The position numbers and the translations under genes were made by a program. A stretch of 64,000 nucleotides of DNA from Candidatus Competibacter denitrificans Run_A_D11. Lineage in GTDB: Bacteria > Pseudomonadota > Gammaproteobacteria > Competibacterales > Competibacteraceae. Position 1 is the first letter of the stretch; each line of letters starts with the position of its first letter. A model generated the notes under the pieces. It did not search any database. It saw only the letters and a program-made list of their open reading frames with translations, and was not told where the DNA came from. Location of the stretch: contig NZ_CBTJ020000054.1 in assembly GCF_001051235.1 (NCBI RefSeq), positions 1 to 64,000 of the forward strand. The letters are read 5' to 3'. Below, piece by piece: positions 8,609-17,570 of the stretch.

Positions 8609-9163
8609 ATGACCCAGCACCCAACAATGCCTCGTTACCGGTATCCCCGACTGCGCTGGTTTGGCCGGATTTTGGGGTTACTCTATCTCTTGGTCACCGC
8701 TCTGTTCGGGCCGATCAAATCGCTCGCGCGCTGGTTGGCGGGACAAAAGACTGTCCAGCGCTACCAGAGAGGCGTGGCCAATCTGCCGCCCAGTGCGGCT
8801 CTAGCGCTATCGCTGCTGTCGCTGGTCGGCCTGGAAGTATCCAAAGTGGCGGTTTTGTTGAGCTACCGCTATTTCGGATTGGCGGCAGCGGTCGTCGTCA
8901 CCCTCTGCGCCAAAGCCAGCTTGGGCTATTTCGCTCACCTCACCTGGCAAGCCGCGCGCCCACGGGTGATCGCAGCCTATCCATGGGTAGCGCGCGTAGA
9001 CGCCTGGGTCATGGCACGTCTGGCACAACTGCGGGATTTTCGCGACCGCTGGGTGGTTTATCTGCGCAAGCAGCCCTGGTATAGCGCCAGCCGTACCATG
9101 ATCACCCTCTTGCGCAAACAGGCCGTTGGGCTTATCGAACGAATCAATGCCGGCAAAGCCTAA
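8609..9163 (+). CDS. Hypothetical membrane-associated protein
   Basis: I do not recognise the family. From ATG 8609 the protein has 184 residues, is strongly basic, and has two or three hydrophobic segments: FGRILGLLYLLVTALFGPI near residue 15, SAALALSLLSLVGLEVSKVAV near 60 and FGLAAAVVVTLCAKASLGYFA near 90. The C-terminal half is rich in Arg, Trp and Tyr and probably cytoplasmic. An in-frame ATG at 8507 would add 34 residues of low complexity; the internal start is preferred because the hydrophobic pattern begins there. It converges with ackA, 17 bp away. Confidence 0.5.
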   Translation: MTQHPTMPRYRYPRLRWFGRILGLLYLLVTALFGPIKSLARWLAGQKTVQRYQRGVANLPPSAALALSLLSLVGLEVSKVAVLLSYRYFGLAAAVVVTLCAKASLGYFAHLTWQAARPRVIAAYPWVARVDAWVMARLAQLRDFRDRWVVYLRKQPWYSASRTMITLLRKQAVGLIERINAGKA

Positions 9164-9180
9164 GCCAGCGGGTCACGCTA

Positions 9181-10446
9181 TCAACCCAAGACCAACGTCC
9201 TGGTATGGCGGGCTATAATCAACTCCTCGTTGGTCGGTAGCACCCACACTGCGGTTCGGCTACCGGCCTGATCAATGCGGGTAGAATCATTGGCGTTGGC
9301 CTCTGCATCCAAGCGAATGCCGAGCCAGGCCGACCGGGTACAGACCTGTTCGCGCACCGTCGCGGCGTGTTCACCGATGCCTCCAGTGAAGACCAGCGCA
9401 TCCAATCCGCCCAGCGCTGCCGCCAGCGAACCCATCTCACGGGCGATTCGATACGTGAAATACTCGACCGCCAGCTTGGCATTGGGATCACTGCTGGCCA
9501 GCAATTCGCGCATGTCGTTACTGACTCCCGACAACCCCAGCAGGCCGGATTGCTTGTAGAGCAGATTGTTCAAATCACGCACGCCCATCCCGTGCCGCTC
9601 CAGCAGGTAGAGCACCACACCCGGATCAAGCGAACCGCTGCGCGTCCCCATCGGTAAGCCTTCGACGGCGGTGAAGCCCATGGTGGTGGCTACGCTTTGA
9701 CCATCCTGCATCGCGCACATGCTGGCACCGTTGCCAAGATGGGCGACCACGGTTCGACCCGTGGCTGCCGTTCCCATTTTTTCCGCCAACGCGCCGGCGA
9801 TATATTCATAGGATAAGCCGTGGAACCCGTAGCGTTGAACGCCCTCCTGCCGGTAGATCAACGGTAGGGCGAACAGCCGAGCCACTTCCGGCTGACCAAA
9901 ATGGAATGCAGTGTCGAAGCAAGCCACCTGCGGCAGATCAGGCAGCACGGCGCTCAGTGCGCGGATGCCGGCCAGATTGTGTGGCTGGTGCAGCGGCGCC
10001 AGCGGGATGAACGTCGCTAAACGGCTCATGATTTCGGGCGTTAAGCGCTGCGGGTCGCTAAATTCCTTGCCGCCATGCACCACGCGATGCCCTGCGGCAA
10101 CCACATCCGGCAGATCGGGTTTTTCCTTGAGCCAGCTTAATAAATCGCGTAGCGCGGCCTGGTGATCGTAGACCTCACCGTCTGCTGCCGATGGCTGGGT
10201 ATCGGTCGCCCGGCGGCGATAATCGGCGCCCGCTTTTCGATAACGGCCAGCCGGTGGCGCCGGTCGCACCTCGATCAACACCTTGCCTGCGGCATCGAAC
10301 GCCTTGAAGTGGGGAGTTTCCTCGCCAATGCTCTCCAGCAAACCCCGGCAGACCAGAGGCAAATCATGACGGTTCTCCGGCAAAGCGAATACCGAGAATT
10401 TGATACTCGATGAACCGGCGTTGATGACCAACAACCCTTGCGACAT
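9181..10446 (-). CDS. ackA: Acetate kinase
   Basis: Acetate kinase interconverts acetyl phosphate plus ADP with acetate plus ATP in the cytoplasm. The 421-residue protein begins with the ASKHA-fold motif LVINAGSSSIKFSVF and contains AAGHRVVHGG, the active-site region VACFDTAFH, the HLGNGASMCAM phosphate loop and FTGGIGEHAATVR near the C-terminus. It is about 20 residues longer than the Escherichia coli enzyme because of an insert around residues 68-98 (YRKAGADYRRRATDTQPSA). No phosphotransacetylase gene is beside it. It follows galU after 34 bp on the same strand and may be co-transcribed with it, an unusual pairing. Confidence 0.95.
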   Translation of the reverse strand: MSQGLLVINAGSSSIKFSVFALPENRHDLPLVCRGLLESIGEETPHFKAFDAAGKVLIEVRPAPPAGRYRKAGADYRRRATDTQPSAADGEVYDHQAALRDLLSWLKEKPDLPDVVAAGHRVVHGGKEFSDPQRLTPEIMSRLATFIPLAPLHQPHNLAGIRALSAVLPDLPQVACFDTAFHFGQPEVARLFALPLIYRQEGVQRYGFHGLSYEYIAGALAEKMGTAATGRTVVAHLGNGASMCAMQDGQSVATTMGFTAVEGLPMGTRSGSLDPGVVLYLLERHGMGVRDLNNLLYKQSGLLGLSGVSNDMRELLASSDPNAKLAVEYFTYRIAREMGSLAAALGGLDALVFTGGIGEHAATVREQVCTRSAWLGIRLDAEANANDSTRIDQAGSRTAVWVLPTNEELIIARHTRTLVLG

Positions 10447-10480
10447 TCGGATACCCTCACAGATCGCTGGCTTTGCTTGA

Positions 10481-11395
10481 TTAGCCTTCGACGGGCGGCG
10501 CGGATTTGTCGAGCCGATGGGTGTTGGCCCGCAAATAGGCTTGAAACTCTTCGCCCAATTCCGGGTGGCGTGCGCCGTATTCGACCGTGGCGATTAGATA
10601 ACCGAGCTTGCTGCCGCAATCATGACGCCGACCGGAAAACTCATACGCCAAGACCTGTTCTTCGTTCAATAACGCAGCGATGCCATCGGTGAGCTGGATT
10701 TCATTACCAGCCCCACGCGGGGTATTTTCCAATAAATCGAAGATCCGTGGTGTCAGGATATAGCGACCGACCACCGCCAGATTGGAGGGTGCATCAGCGG
10801 GTTTTGGCTTTTCGACGATGTTATCGACGTTGCTGATCCGGCTGGCAAACGGCAGTGGCCGAACGATGCCGTATTTGTTGGTCTCTTCCGGCGGTACCCG
10901 CTCCACGCCGAGAATCGAGCACTGGTATTTATTGAAATGCCGGGCCATCTGGCTCAACGCCCCGCCCTCTCGTGCATCTTCTTCTATCAGATCGTCGGCC
11001 AGGATGATGGCAAAGGGTTCATTACCCACCACCGGCCGGGCGCACAGTACCGCGTGCCCTAGCCCTAAGGCCTCGGCTTGCCGGACGTAAACGCATTCAA
11101 CTCGAGGTGGCACAATACTACGCACGATCTGGAGCAGGTCGGTTTTACCGCGCGTTTCCAACTCGACTTCCAATTCGTAGGCTTTATCGAAATGGTCGGC
11201 GATGGCGTTCTTGGTGCGGCCGATAATGAAGACCAACGTATCGACCCCGGCTGCGACCGCTTCCTCAACCCCGTATTGAATCAAAGGCTTATCAACGATA
11301 GGCAGCATTTCTTTCGGGCTGGCCTTGGTCGCCGGCAGGAATCGGGTGCCGAGGCCGGCGACCGGAAATACCGCTTTGCGCACTTGCCGTTTCAT
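10481..11395 (-). CDS. galU: UTP--glucose-1-phosphate uridylyltransferase
   Basis: GalU makes UDP-glucose from UTP and glucose-1-phosphate for polysaccharide and lipopolysaccharide synthesis. The 304-residue protein has the nucleotidyltransferase signature [26 protein letters not shown] at its N-terminus, the Mg-binding [10 protein letters not shown], and [21 protein letters not shown] 11395 is chosen because homologues start MKR..KAVFP and a GGAGA lies ahead; an upstream in-frame start at 11413 would add six residues. It is divergent from gmk across a 258-bp gap, with ackA 34 bp downstream. Confidence 0.95.
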   Translation of the reverse strand: MKRQVRKAVFPVAGLGTRFLPATKASPKEMLPIVDKPLIQYGVEEAVAAGVDTLVFIIGRTKNAIADHFDKAYELEVELETRGKTDLLQIVRSIVPPRVECVYVRQAEALGLGHAVLCARPVVGNEPFAIILADDLIEEDAREGGALSQMARHFNKYQCSILGVERVPPEETNKYGIVRPLPFASRISNVDNIVEKPKPADAPSNLAVVGRYILTPRIFDLLENTPRGAGNEIQLTDGIAALLNEEQVLAYEFSGRRHDCGSKLGYLIATVEYGARHPELGEEFQAYLRANTHRLDKSAPPVEG

Positions 11396-11653
11396 TCTCG
11401 TGTCTCTCCCCACGGGTTAGTTGGTTATTGGGTTGAATTGGCTACTGGGCATTCTCCGGCATCCCGCCCAGCCGAACAAGTGAAACCCCATCCAGCGAGC
11501 GATCCTCGGCACCCAAAAACAAGAGAGCCGAGAGTATTGGGCAAATTTTGCGCCAACGGTAATTCGTGACATCATTGAACAGGCAAGCCCCGCTTAGGCG
11601 TGCTCCGCACTGAACCCTTCTTTTTGTTTTTAGGCACAAGCACTGGCAAGGAA

Positions 11654-12268
11654 ATGACGACTGGTAACCTCTACATCGTTGCCGCTCCCTCAGGAGCCGG
11701 CAAGACCAGCTTGGTCAATAAGCTGGTGGAAACCACGCCAGGCGTGGTTGTTTCCGTCTCGCACACCACCCGCTCACCACGGCCGGGTGAAAAAGACGGC
11801 ACGCATTATCACTTTGTGTCTATGCCCACGTTCAAAGCGATGCTGGCCGATGGGTTATTTTTGGAGCAAGCCTGCGTCTTTGATCATTGCTATGGCACAA
11901 GCCGAGCAGCGGTCTCGGCACAGCGCGAAGCCGGCTTGGATGTGATTCTGGAAATCGATTGGCAGGGTGCCCGCCAGGTACGAACCCTGCTGCCAGAGTG
12001 CGCGAGCATCTTTATCTTGCCGCCATCGCGGCGGGTGTTGTACCAACGCTTGATGGCTCGAGGCCAGGATAGTCACGAAACCATCGACCGACGCATGGCC
12101 GCTGCGCTGGATGAGCTATCCCATTACGCTGAATTCGATTACTTGGTGGTCAATGACCGCTTTGACGAAGCGCTGGACGCGCTGCGTGCTATTGTGATCG
12201 CCAATCGCCAATGCCGGGAAACGCAGTTGGAACGCCAAAGGCGATTGTTACAGACGCTCTTGTCTTAA
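11654..12268 (+). CDS. gmk: Guanylate kinase
   Basis: Guanylate kinase phosphorylates GMP to GDP. The 204-residue protein has the P-loop APSGAGKTS at residues 11-19, the GMP-binding VSHTTRSPRPGEKDGTHYHFV and the lid region with the VILEIDWQGARQV strand. A longer open frame starts at 11600, but ATG 11654 matches the family start and has AAGGA just before it. It heads the gmk-rpoZ-spoT-ridA-recG group, a gammaproteobacterial order that links GTP supply, RNA polymerase and (p)ppGpp metabolism. Confidence 0.95.
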   Translation: MTTGNLYIVAAPSGAGKTSLVNKLVETTPGVVVSVSHTTRSPRPGEKDGTHYHFVSMPTFKAMLADGLFLEQACVFDHCYGTSRAAVSAQREAGLDVILEIDWQGARQVRTLLPECASIFILPPSRRVLYQRLMARGQDSHETIDRRMAAALDELSHYAEFDYLVVNDRFDEALDALRAIVIANRQCRETQLERQRRLLQTLLS

Positions 12269-12340
12269 CGGCTTTTTTCTGATTAGACTGCAAAATCCGC
12301 ACTACCCAAATACTGCTTTTAGGCTTGGAGAACGCCATCG

Positions 12341-12625
12341 ATGGCTCGCATCACTGTTGAAGATTGTCTTGATCATGTAGAAAACCGTTTCGAGCTGGTG
12401 CTGATCGCCGCGCGCCGCGCCCGCGATCTCGCTCTTGGCAAGGAAGCGCTGGTCCCCTGGGAAAACGACAAACCGACTGTCGTGGCGCTGCGCGAACTGG
12501 CCGAGGGTAGACTCAATCATCTGGTCAAGGCCAAGTATGGTCATAAACCAGCGACAACAGCGACAACCCCGGACCCGCTCCCTGACCCCGCCGCCGACGC
12601 CACTACGGCGACTGCGACGGAGTAA
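12341..12625 (+). CDS. rpoZ: DNA-directed RNA polymerase subunit omega
   Basis: Omega is a small subunit that stabilises the beta-prime subunit and helps form one ppGpp-binding site of RNA polymerase. The 94-residue protein has the standard start [20 protein letters not shown], then AARRARDL and [15 protein letters not shown]. The C-terminal 20 residues are a Thr/Ala/Asp/Pro-rich tail that is commonly variable in length. It is 72 bp after gmk and ends 39 bp before the spoT start. Confidence 0.96.
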   Translation: MARITVEDCLDHVENRFELVLIAARRARDLALGKEALVPWENDKPTVVALRELAEGRLNHLVKAKYGHKPATTATTPDPLPDPAADATTATATE

Positions 12626-12664
12626 TTGACTGAGCCACCACAATTGATCGGGAGCGAAGTCGTG

Positions 12665-14938
12665 ATGAGCGCGCCGTTGCGGGAAACCCGAAACGAGCTA
12701 CAGCCGCTCGGGCAACTTCCCGTCGATGACGAGTGGCTGGATGATTTACGGCTGCGCATTGATGATTTCTGCGCGCTCGTAGCCGAATACCTAGAACCGG
12801 AGCAGGTCGAGGAGCAGCGAGCCGCCTGCCGCTTCGCCGCCGAGGCTCACGCCGGCGTCTACCGGAAAAGTGGTGAGCCTTATATTTTCCATCCGTTAGC
12901 CGTCGCCCGTATTCTCGCCAACGTCCGTTTCGATCACGAAACCCTGCTCGCCGCTCTACTGCATGACGTCATCGAAGACACGCATCACACCAAAGAACAT
13001 ATCAGCGCCCAGTTTGGGCTGGAAGTTGCCGAACTGGTGGATGGTGTCAGCAAACTGACCCAGATCCAGTTCAACTCCAAGCTGGAAGCGCAGGCCGAAA
13101 ATTTCCGCAAGATGTTTCTGGCGATGGCCAAAGATCTGCGGGTGATCATGATCAAGCTGGCCGACCGCCTGCACAATATGCGCACGCTAGGCTCGATGCG
13201 GTCGGAATCGCGGCGACGCATCGCCCGCGAAACCTTGGAAATCTACGCCCCTATCGCCGGTCGGCTCGGCATGAACCATTTGCGCCAAGAACTGGAAGAT
13301 TTGGGCCTCAACCACCTCTACCCGTTCCGCTTCCGCGTGCTCCAGGAAGCGGTGCGCAAAATGAGCGGCAATCGCCGCGAAATCGTTAGCCAAATGGAAG
13401 CTCGCATTGATGCTCATCTTCAGCAAGAAGGGATCAGCGCGCGCGTCCTCGGTCGCAACAAGCATATTTGGGGCATCTATCAAAAGATGCGTGGCAAGCT
13501 GCCGCTGCCGCTTCAAGAGCACTCGACCAGACCGGCCCATGATTCAGATCGTGCGGCGGCCCGCAAAACCAGGGCGTTCCGGGAGGTCTATGATGTGTAT
13601 GCGGTGCGGATCATCGTCGATAGCGTCGATACCTGCTATCGGGTGCTCGGCATGGCGCATAGCCTTTACAAACCGATCATGGGCCGTTTCAAAGATTACA
13701 TCGCTATTCCCAAGGCCAACGGTTATCAGTCGCTACACACCGTGCTGTTCGGCCCCGGCGGGGTCCCGATTGAGCTGCAAATCCGTACCGAAGAAATGCA
13801 CGTCATGGCCGAGGTCGGTGTTGCCGCACACTGGCGTTATAAGCCTGATGGGCAAGATGAAGATGGGCGTGCCCAGCAGCGGGTACGCGAATGGTTGCGC
13901 AAGCTCTTGGACATGCAGCGCCGGGCTGGCGATCCGGTCGATTTCCTGGAAAGCGTCAAGATCGACCTGTTTCCCGACGAAGTTTATGTATTCACCCCGC
14001 GCGGGGAGATCATCGAACTGCCCCGTGGGGCCACGGCCGTCGATTTCGCCTACACCATCCATTCCGATGTCGGCAACACCTGCGTTGGCGCGCGCGTGGA
14101 TCGTCGGTTGGTGCCGCTCCGTACCCCGTTATCAACGGGTCAGACCGTCGAGGTCATTATCACTCCGACGGCCCGACCCAATCCGGCTTGGCTCAATTTC
14201 GTGGTGACCGCCAAGGCCCGCGCCAGCATTCGCCATTATCTAAAACACCTGCAACGCGATGAAGCGATTCTCCTTGGCAAGCGCCTTCTGGAAAAGTCGT
14301 TGGCTGGTCGGGTCAATGGCTTAAACGAGCTGCCGCCTGAGCGGATCAAGGCCCTGGTGCGGGAATTCAATTTAACCCGCTTCGATGAATTATTGGCCGA
14401 AATCGGCTTGGGTAACCGAGTCGCGGCATTGATCGCCAAACGGTTGTTGCCCGACAGCGAACAAGAAGCACCACCGCCGTCTTCCGATGCCAGCGCACAA
14501 CCGCTGCTGATTAAGGGCACCGAAGGGACTGTGGTCAGTTTCGGCAAATGCTGTCGGCCGGTTCCTGGTGATGCCATCATCGGCTTTCTCAACACCGGGC
14601 GCGGTATCGTTGTGCACCGGGACCATTGCAAGAATGTCACCGGCTATAAGAAAAGCGCCGAAAAATGGATTGAGGTGGAATGGGCGCAAAACATTGCTGC
14701 CGAGTTTAGCGCGGAGTTGCGACTGGAGATCGTCAACCAGCGCGGAGCGCTGGCTACCATCGCTGCGGCGATCTCAGAGACTGACACCAACATCGAGACC
14801 ATCAACACTGTGGAGCGTGACGGCAGCACCATCACCATGTATTTGCTGCTCAACGTCCGGGGCCGCAGCCACTTGGCGCGCGTGATGCGCCGACTGCGCA
14901 CCTTACCAGAAACCATGAAATTGGCCCGGCGCGGTTAG
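12665..14938 (+). CDS. spoT: Bifunctional (p)ppGpp synthetase/hydrolase SpoT
   Basis: SpoT makes and degrades the alarmone (p)ppGpp in the stringent response. From ATG 12665 the protein has 757 residues. The order is HD hydrolase domain (His100-Asp101 in LLHDVIEDT), RelA/SpoT synthetase domain with MGRFKDYIAIPKANGYQSLHT, TGS domain from about residue 440 (VYVFTPRGEIIELPRGATA), a Cys-containing middle region (FGKCCRPVPGD) and a C-terminal ACT domain from about 685. Intact HD and synthetase motifs argue for both activities. Upstream TTG 12626 and GTGs are possible starts, but GGGAG precedes the GTG-ATG at 12662-12665. Neighbours rpoZ and ridA support the call. Confidence 0.95.
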   Translation: MSAPLRETRNELQPLGQLPVDDEWLDDLRLRIDDFCALVAEYLEPEQVEEQRAACRFAAEAHAGVYRKSGEPYIFHPLAVARILANVRFDHETLLAALLHDVIEDTHHTKEHISAQFGLEVAELVDGVSKLTQIQFNSKLEAQAENFRKMFLAMAKDLRVIMIKLADRLHNMRTLGSMRSESRRRIARETLEIYAPIAGRLGMNHLRQELEDLGLNHLYPFRFRVLQEAVRKMSGNRREIVSQMEARIDAHLQQEGISARVLGRNKHIWGIYQKMRGKLPLPLQEHSTRPAHDSDRAAARKTRAFREVYDVYAVRIIVDSVDTCYRVLGMAHSLYKPIMGRFKDYIAIPKANGYQSLHTVLFGPGGVPIELQIRTEEMHVMAEVGVAAHWRYKPDGQDEDGRAQQRVREWLRKLLDMQRRAGDPVDFLESVKIDLFPDEVYVFTPRGEIIELPRGATAVDFAYTIHSDVGNTCVGARVDRRLVPLRTPLSTGQTVEVIITPTARPNPAWLNFVVTAKARASIRHYLKHLQRDEAILLGKRLLEKSLAGRVNGLNELPPERIKALVREFNLTRFDELLAEIGLGNRVAALIAKRLLPDSEQEAPPPSSDASAQPLLIKGTEGTVVSFGKCCRPVPGDAIIGFLNTGRGIVVHRDHCKNVTGYKKSAEKWIEVEWAQNIAAEFSAELRLEIVNQRGALATIAAAISETDTNIETINTVERDGSTITMYLLLNVRGRSHLARVMRRLRTLPETMKLARRG

Positions 14939-15034
14939 CGGCCCTACTCCATCGCTCGGTCATCGCTCGCTCCAGTCCATGAGCGACTCTCTTGAAACCC
15001 ATCGATCATCCCTAGCCCCTTAGGAGCGCGCGCC

Positions 15035-15421
15035 ATGCCCCGCGAGATCATCAGCACCAGCCAAGCTCCCGCCGCCATCGGTACTTATTCCCAAGCGGTT
15101 AAGGTCGGCGATACCGTTTATTTGTCCGGCCAGATCCCGCTCGATCCCGTCGCCATGCAACTGGTGACTGGCGACATCAGCGCTCAGATTCGCCAGGTGT
15201 TTGACAATCTCAAGGCGGTCGCGCAGGCCGCCGGAGGTAGCCTGGCCGATACCGTCAAACTCAATGTATTTTTAACCGATCTGAGCCATTTTGCCGCGGT
15301 CAACCAGATCATGGCCGAGTACTTCCATGAACCGTATCCGGCCCGCGCGGCTATCGGTGTCGCTGCGTTGCCACGCGGCGCCCAGGTCGAAATGGATGCA
15401 GTTCTGGTGCTTGGGCAATAA
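15035..15421 (+). CDS. ridA: RidA family enamine/imine deaminase
   Basis: RidA hydrolyses reactive 2-aminoacrylate and related enamines released by PLP enzymes. The 128-residue protein has the YjgF/RidA pattern: [27 protein letters not shown] at the N-terminus, [19 protein letters not shown] in the centre, and the substrate-binding Arg in [23 protein letters not shown]. In Escherichia coli trmH occupies the place between spoT and recG; in Pseudomonas a ridA gene lies next to spoT, as here. A GGAG ribosome site lies 12 bp before the ATG. Confidence 0.94.
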   Translation: MPREIISTSQAPAAIGTYSQAVKVGDTVYLSGQIPLDPVAMQLVTGDISAQIRQVFDNLKAVAQAAGGSLADTVKLNVFLTDLSHFAAVNQIMAEYFHEPYPARAAIGVAALPRGAQVEMDAVLVLGQ

Positions 15422-15468
15422 GCCGTCGGCTGGCTCGAAAGCCGTTTTAAGCCGACCAGAACGCCAAG

Positions 15469-17568
15469 ATGCCTGACGCGGCTCGGTCATTGCTCCAGGA
15501 ACCGCGCCCGGTCACGGTGTTACCGGGCGTTGGGCCAAAGCTGGCTGAGCGGCTAGCGCGGTTGGGTATTTACACCGCTGAAGACGTGCTGTTGCATTTG
15601 CCGCTGCGCTATCAGGATCGCAGCCGCATTACTCCGATCAGTGGGTTAGTAGCCGGCGCGGAAGCGCAGATCGAAGGCGAAATCGTCGGTAGCGAAGTAA
15701 CCGAACGTGGCCGGCGCTTCCTGCTTTGCACCCTGCGTGATCTTACCGGTGAACTGACACTGCGTTTTTTCCACTTCAGTCCGGCCCAGCGCCAGTTGTT
15801 TGGCCAAGTGGGCGCTCGGTTGCGCTGTTTCGGCGAAGTTCGCCAGGGCTATACCAGCCTGGAAATGATTCATCCTGAATGCCGTAGACTCGATGGCGAC
15901 TCGCCGCCGGTTTCCGATCAACTGACCCCGGTTTATCCTAGCACCGCCGATTTGCAACAATTCACGCTACGCGCTCTAACCGACCAAGCCTTGATCCTAC
16001 TGGATACGGCGGCGCTGTTACCGGAATGGCTACCACCCGCTTTGCGGCTGCAACTGCAACTGATGTCGGTGGCAGAAGCCGTCGGTTTCCTGCACCGGCC
16101 ACCAAGCGATGCACCGGTAGCCGAGTTGGACAGCGGCCGACATCCTGCAAGACGACGGCTGGCATTCGAAGAGTTACTTGCTCATCAGCTCAGCTTGCGG
16201 CAACTGCGTGAGCGAGTGCGGCAACAAGCCGCGCCCCCGCTGCTTGGTGATGGCGGATTAAGTCAACGGTTTCTGGAACGGTTGCCCTTCGCGCTCACCG
16301 GCGCTCAGCAGCGCGTATTGGCCGAGATTGCCGCCGATCTTACCCAGCCGCGCCCGATGCAGCGCTTACTCCAGGGGGATGTCGGCTCCGGTAAGACGGT
16401 GGTTGCCGCTGCTGCCGCCTTACGGGCGGTGGAAAGTGGTGGGCAAGCGGTGCTGATGGCGCCCACCGAATTATTGGCCGAACAGCATTACCGCAATTTT
16501 CAGGATTGGCTGGGTGGGCTTGGGGTTGAAATCGCGTGGCTGACCGGTCGGTTGCTGGGCCGAGCGCGCAAAGCGCTGTTAGAGCGACTGGCCAGCGGCG
16601 CTGTTCAGGTCGCGGTCGGCACGCACGCCCTGTTCCAGGAATCGGTGGTTTTTGCTGATTTGGCCCTCGCCATCGTCGATGAGCAGCATCGCTTCGGCGT
16701 CCACCAGCGGCTGGCGCTGCGCGATAAGGGCCGCCAAGGGCAGCGTTGCCCACACCAGCTCATCATGACCGCCACGCCGATTCCCCGTACCTTGGCGATG
16801 AGTGCTTACGCCGATCTTGATACGTCGGTCCTTGATGAGCTACCGCCCGGTCGTCGTCCGGTGAAAACGGTCGCAGTGCCTGACCACCGCCGTGAGGAAG
16901 TGATTGAACGGATTCGGCAGGCGTGCCGTGGCGGCCGCCAGGCGTATTGGGTCTGTCCGCTGATTGAGGAGTCGGAGGTATTGGAATGCCAAGCGGCAGC
17001 GGTCACTGCTGAGCGCCTGACGGCAATTCTGCCGGAACTGCGGGTAGGTCTGGTACACGGTCGCCAGTCAGCCGCAGATAAGGAAACAGTGATGGCCACT
17101 TTCAAGGCCGGCGGGCTGGATTTATTGGTGGCGACGACAGTCATCGAGGTCGGGGTTGATGTCGCCAACGCCAGCCTGATGATCGTGGAAAACGCCGAAC
17201 GGCTGGGTCTGGCGCAATTGCATCAGTTGCGGGGCCGGGTGGGGCGTGGCGCGACGAATAGCAGTTGCGTGCTGCTGTATCGGCCACCGCTTTCACAGAT
17301 CGCCTACGCCCGGCTGAGTACGTTGCGGGAATGCAACGACGGTTTTGAGATTGCCCGCCGTGATCTGGAACTGCGCGGCCCTGGCGAGGTGCTCGGCACC
17401 CGACAAACCGGTGGACAGAGCTTGCGGGTTGCCGATCTGCTACGCGATCAGGACTTGTTAAACGCGGCACGTTACGCCGCCGACCGGCTGTTGCGCGACC
17501 ATCCCGATTGCGTCGAACCGTTGATTCGGCGTTGGATCGGCGTCGGCGCACGCTATGGCGAGGTCTAG
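15469..17568 (+). CDS. recG: ATP-dependent DNA helicase RecG
   Basis: RecG remodels stalled replication forks and branched recombination intermediates. The 699-residue length is typical. The N-terminal wedge/OB region starts near LPGVGPKLAERLARLGI, with the OB core around residues 65-150. Helicase motif I is GDVGSGKTVVAAA from residue 303 and motif II is DEQHRFG at 404. Later motifs include TATPIPRT, and the C-terminal TRG region shows LHQLRGRVGRG. The stop codon is 2 bp before the next gene, so the GspA-like gene is probably co-transcribed. Confidence 0.96.
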   Translation: MPDAARSLLQEPRPVTVLPGVGPKLAERLARLGIYTAEDVLLHLPLRYQDRSRITPISGLVAGAEAQIEGEIVGSEVTERGRRFLLCTLRDLTGELTLRFFHFSPAQRQLFGQVGARLRCFGEVRQGYTSLEMIHPECRRLDGDSPPVSDQLTPVYPSTADLQQFTLRALTDQALILLDTAALLPEWLPPALRLQLQLMSVAEAVGFLHRPPSDAPVAELDSGRHPARRRLAFEELLAHQLSLRQLRERVRQQAAPPLLGDGGLSQRFLERLPFALTGAQQRVLAEIAADLTQPRPMQRLLQGDVGSGKTVVAAAAALRAVESGGQAVLMAPTELLAEQHYRNFQDWLGGLGVEIAWLTGRLLGRARKALLERLASGAVQVAVGTHALFQESVVFADLALAIVDEQHRFGVHQRLALRDKGRQGQRCPHQLIMTATPIPRTLAMSAYADLDTSVLDELPPGRRPVKTVAVPDHRREEVIERIRQACRGGRQAYWVCPLIEESEVLECQAAAVTAERLTAILPELRVGLVHGRQSAADKETVMATFKAGGLDLLVATTVIEVGVDVANASLMIVENAERLGLAQLHQLRGRVGRGATNSSCVLLYRPPLSQIAYARLSTLRECNDGFEIARRDLELRGPGEVLGTRQTGGQSLRVADLLRDQDLLNAARYAADRLLRDHPDCVEPLIRRWIGVGARYGEV

Positions 17569-17570
17569 CG

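Noticed and set aside
13407..14207. 266-codon frame inside spoT on the same strand
   Set aside because: Cys/Ser/Arg-rich frame-shifted reading of spoT.
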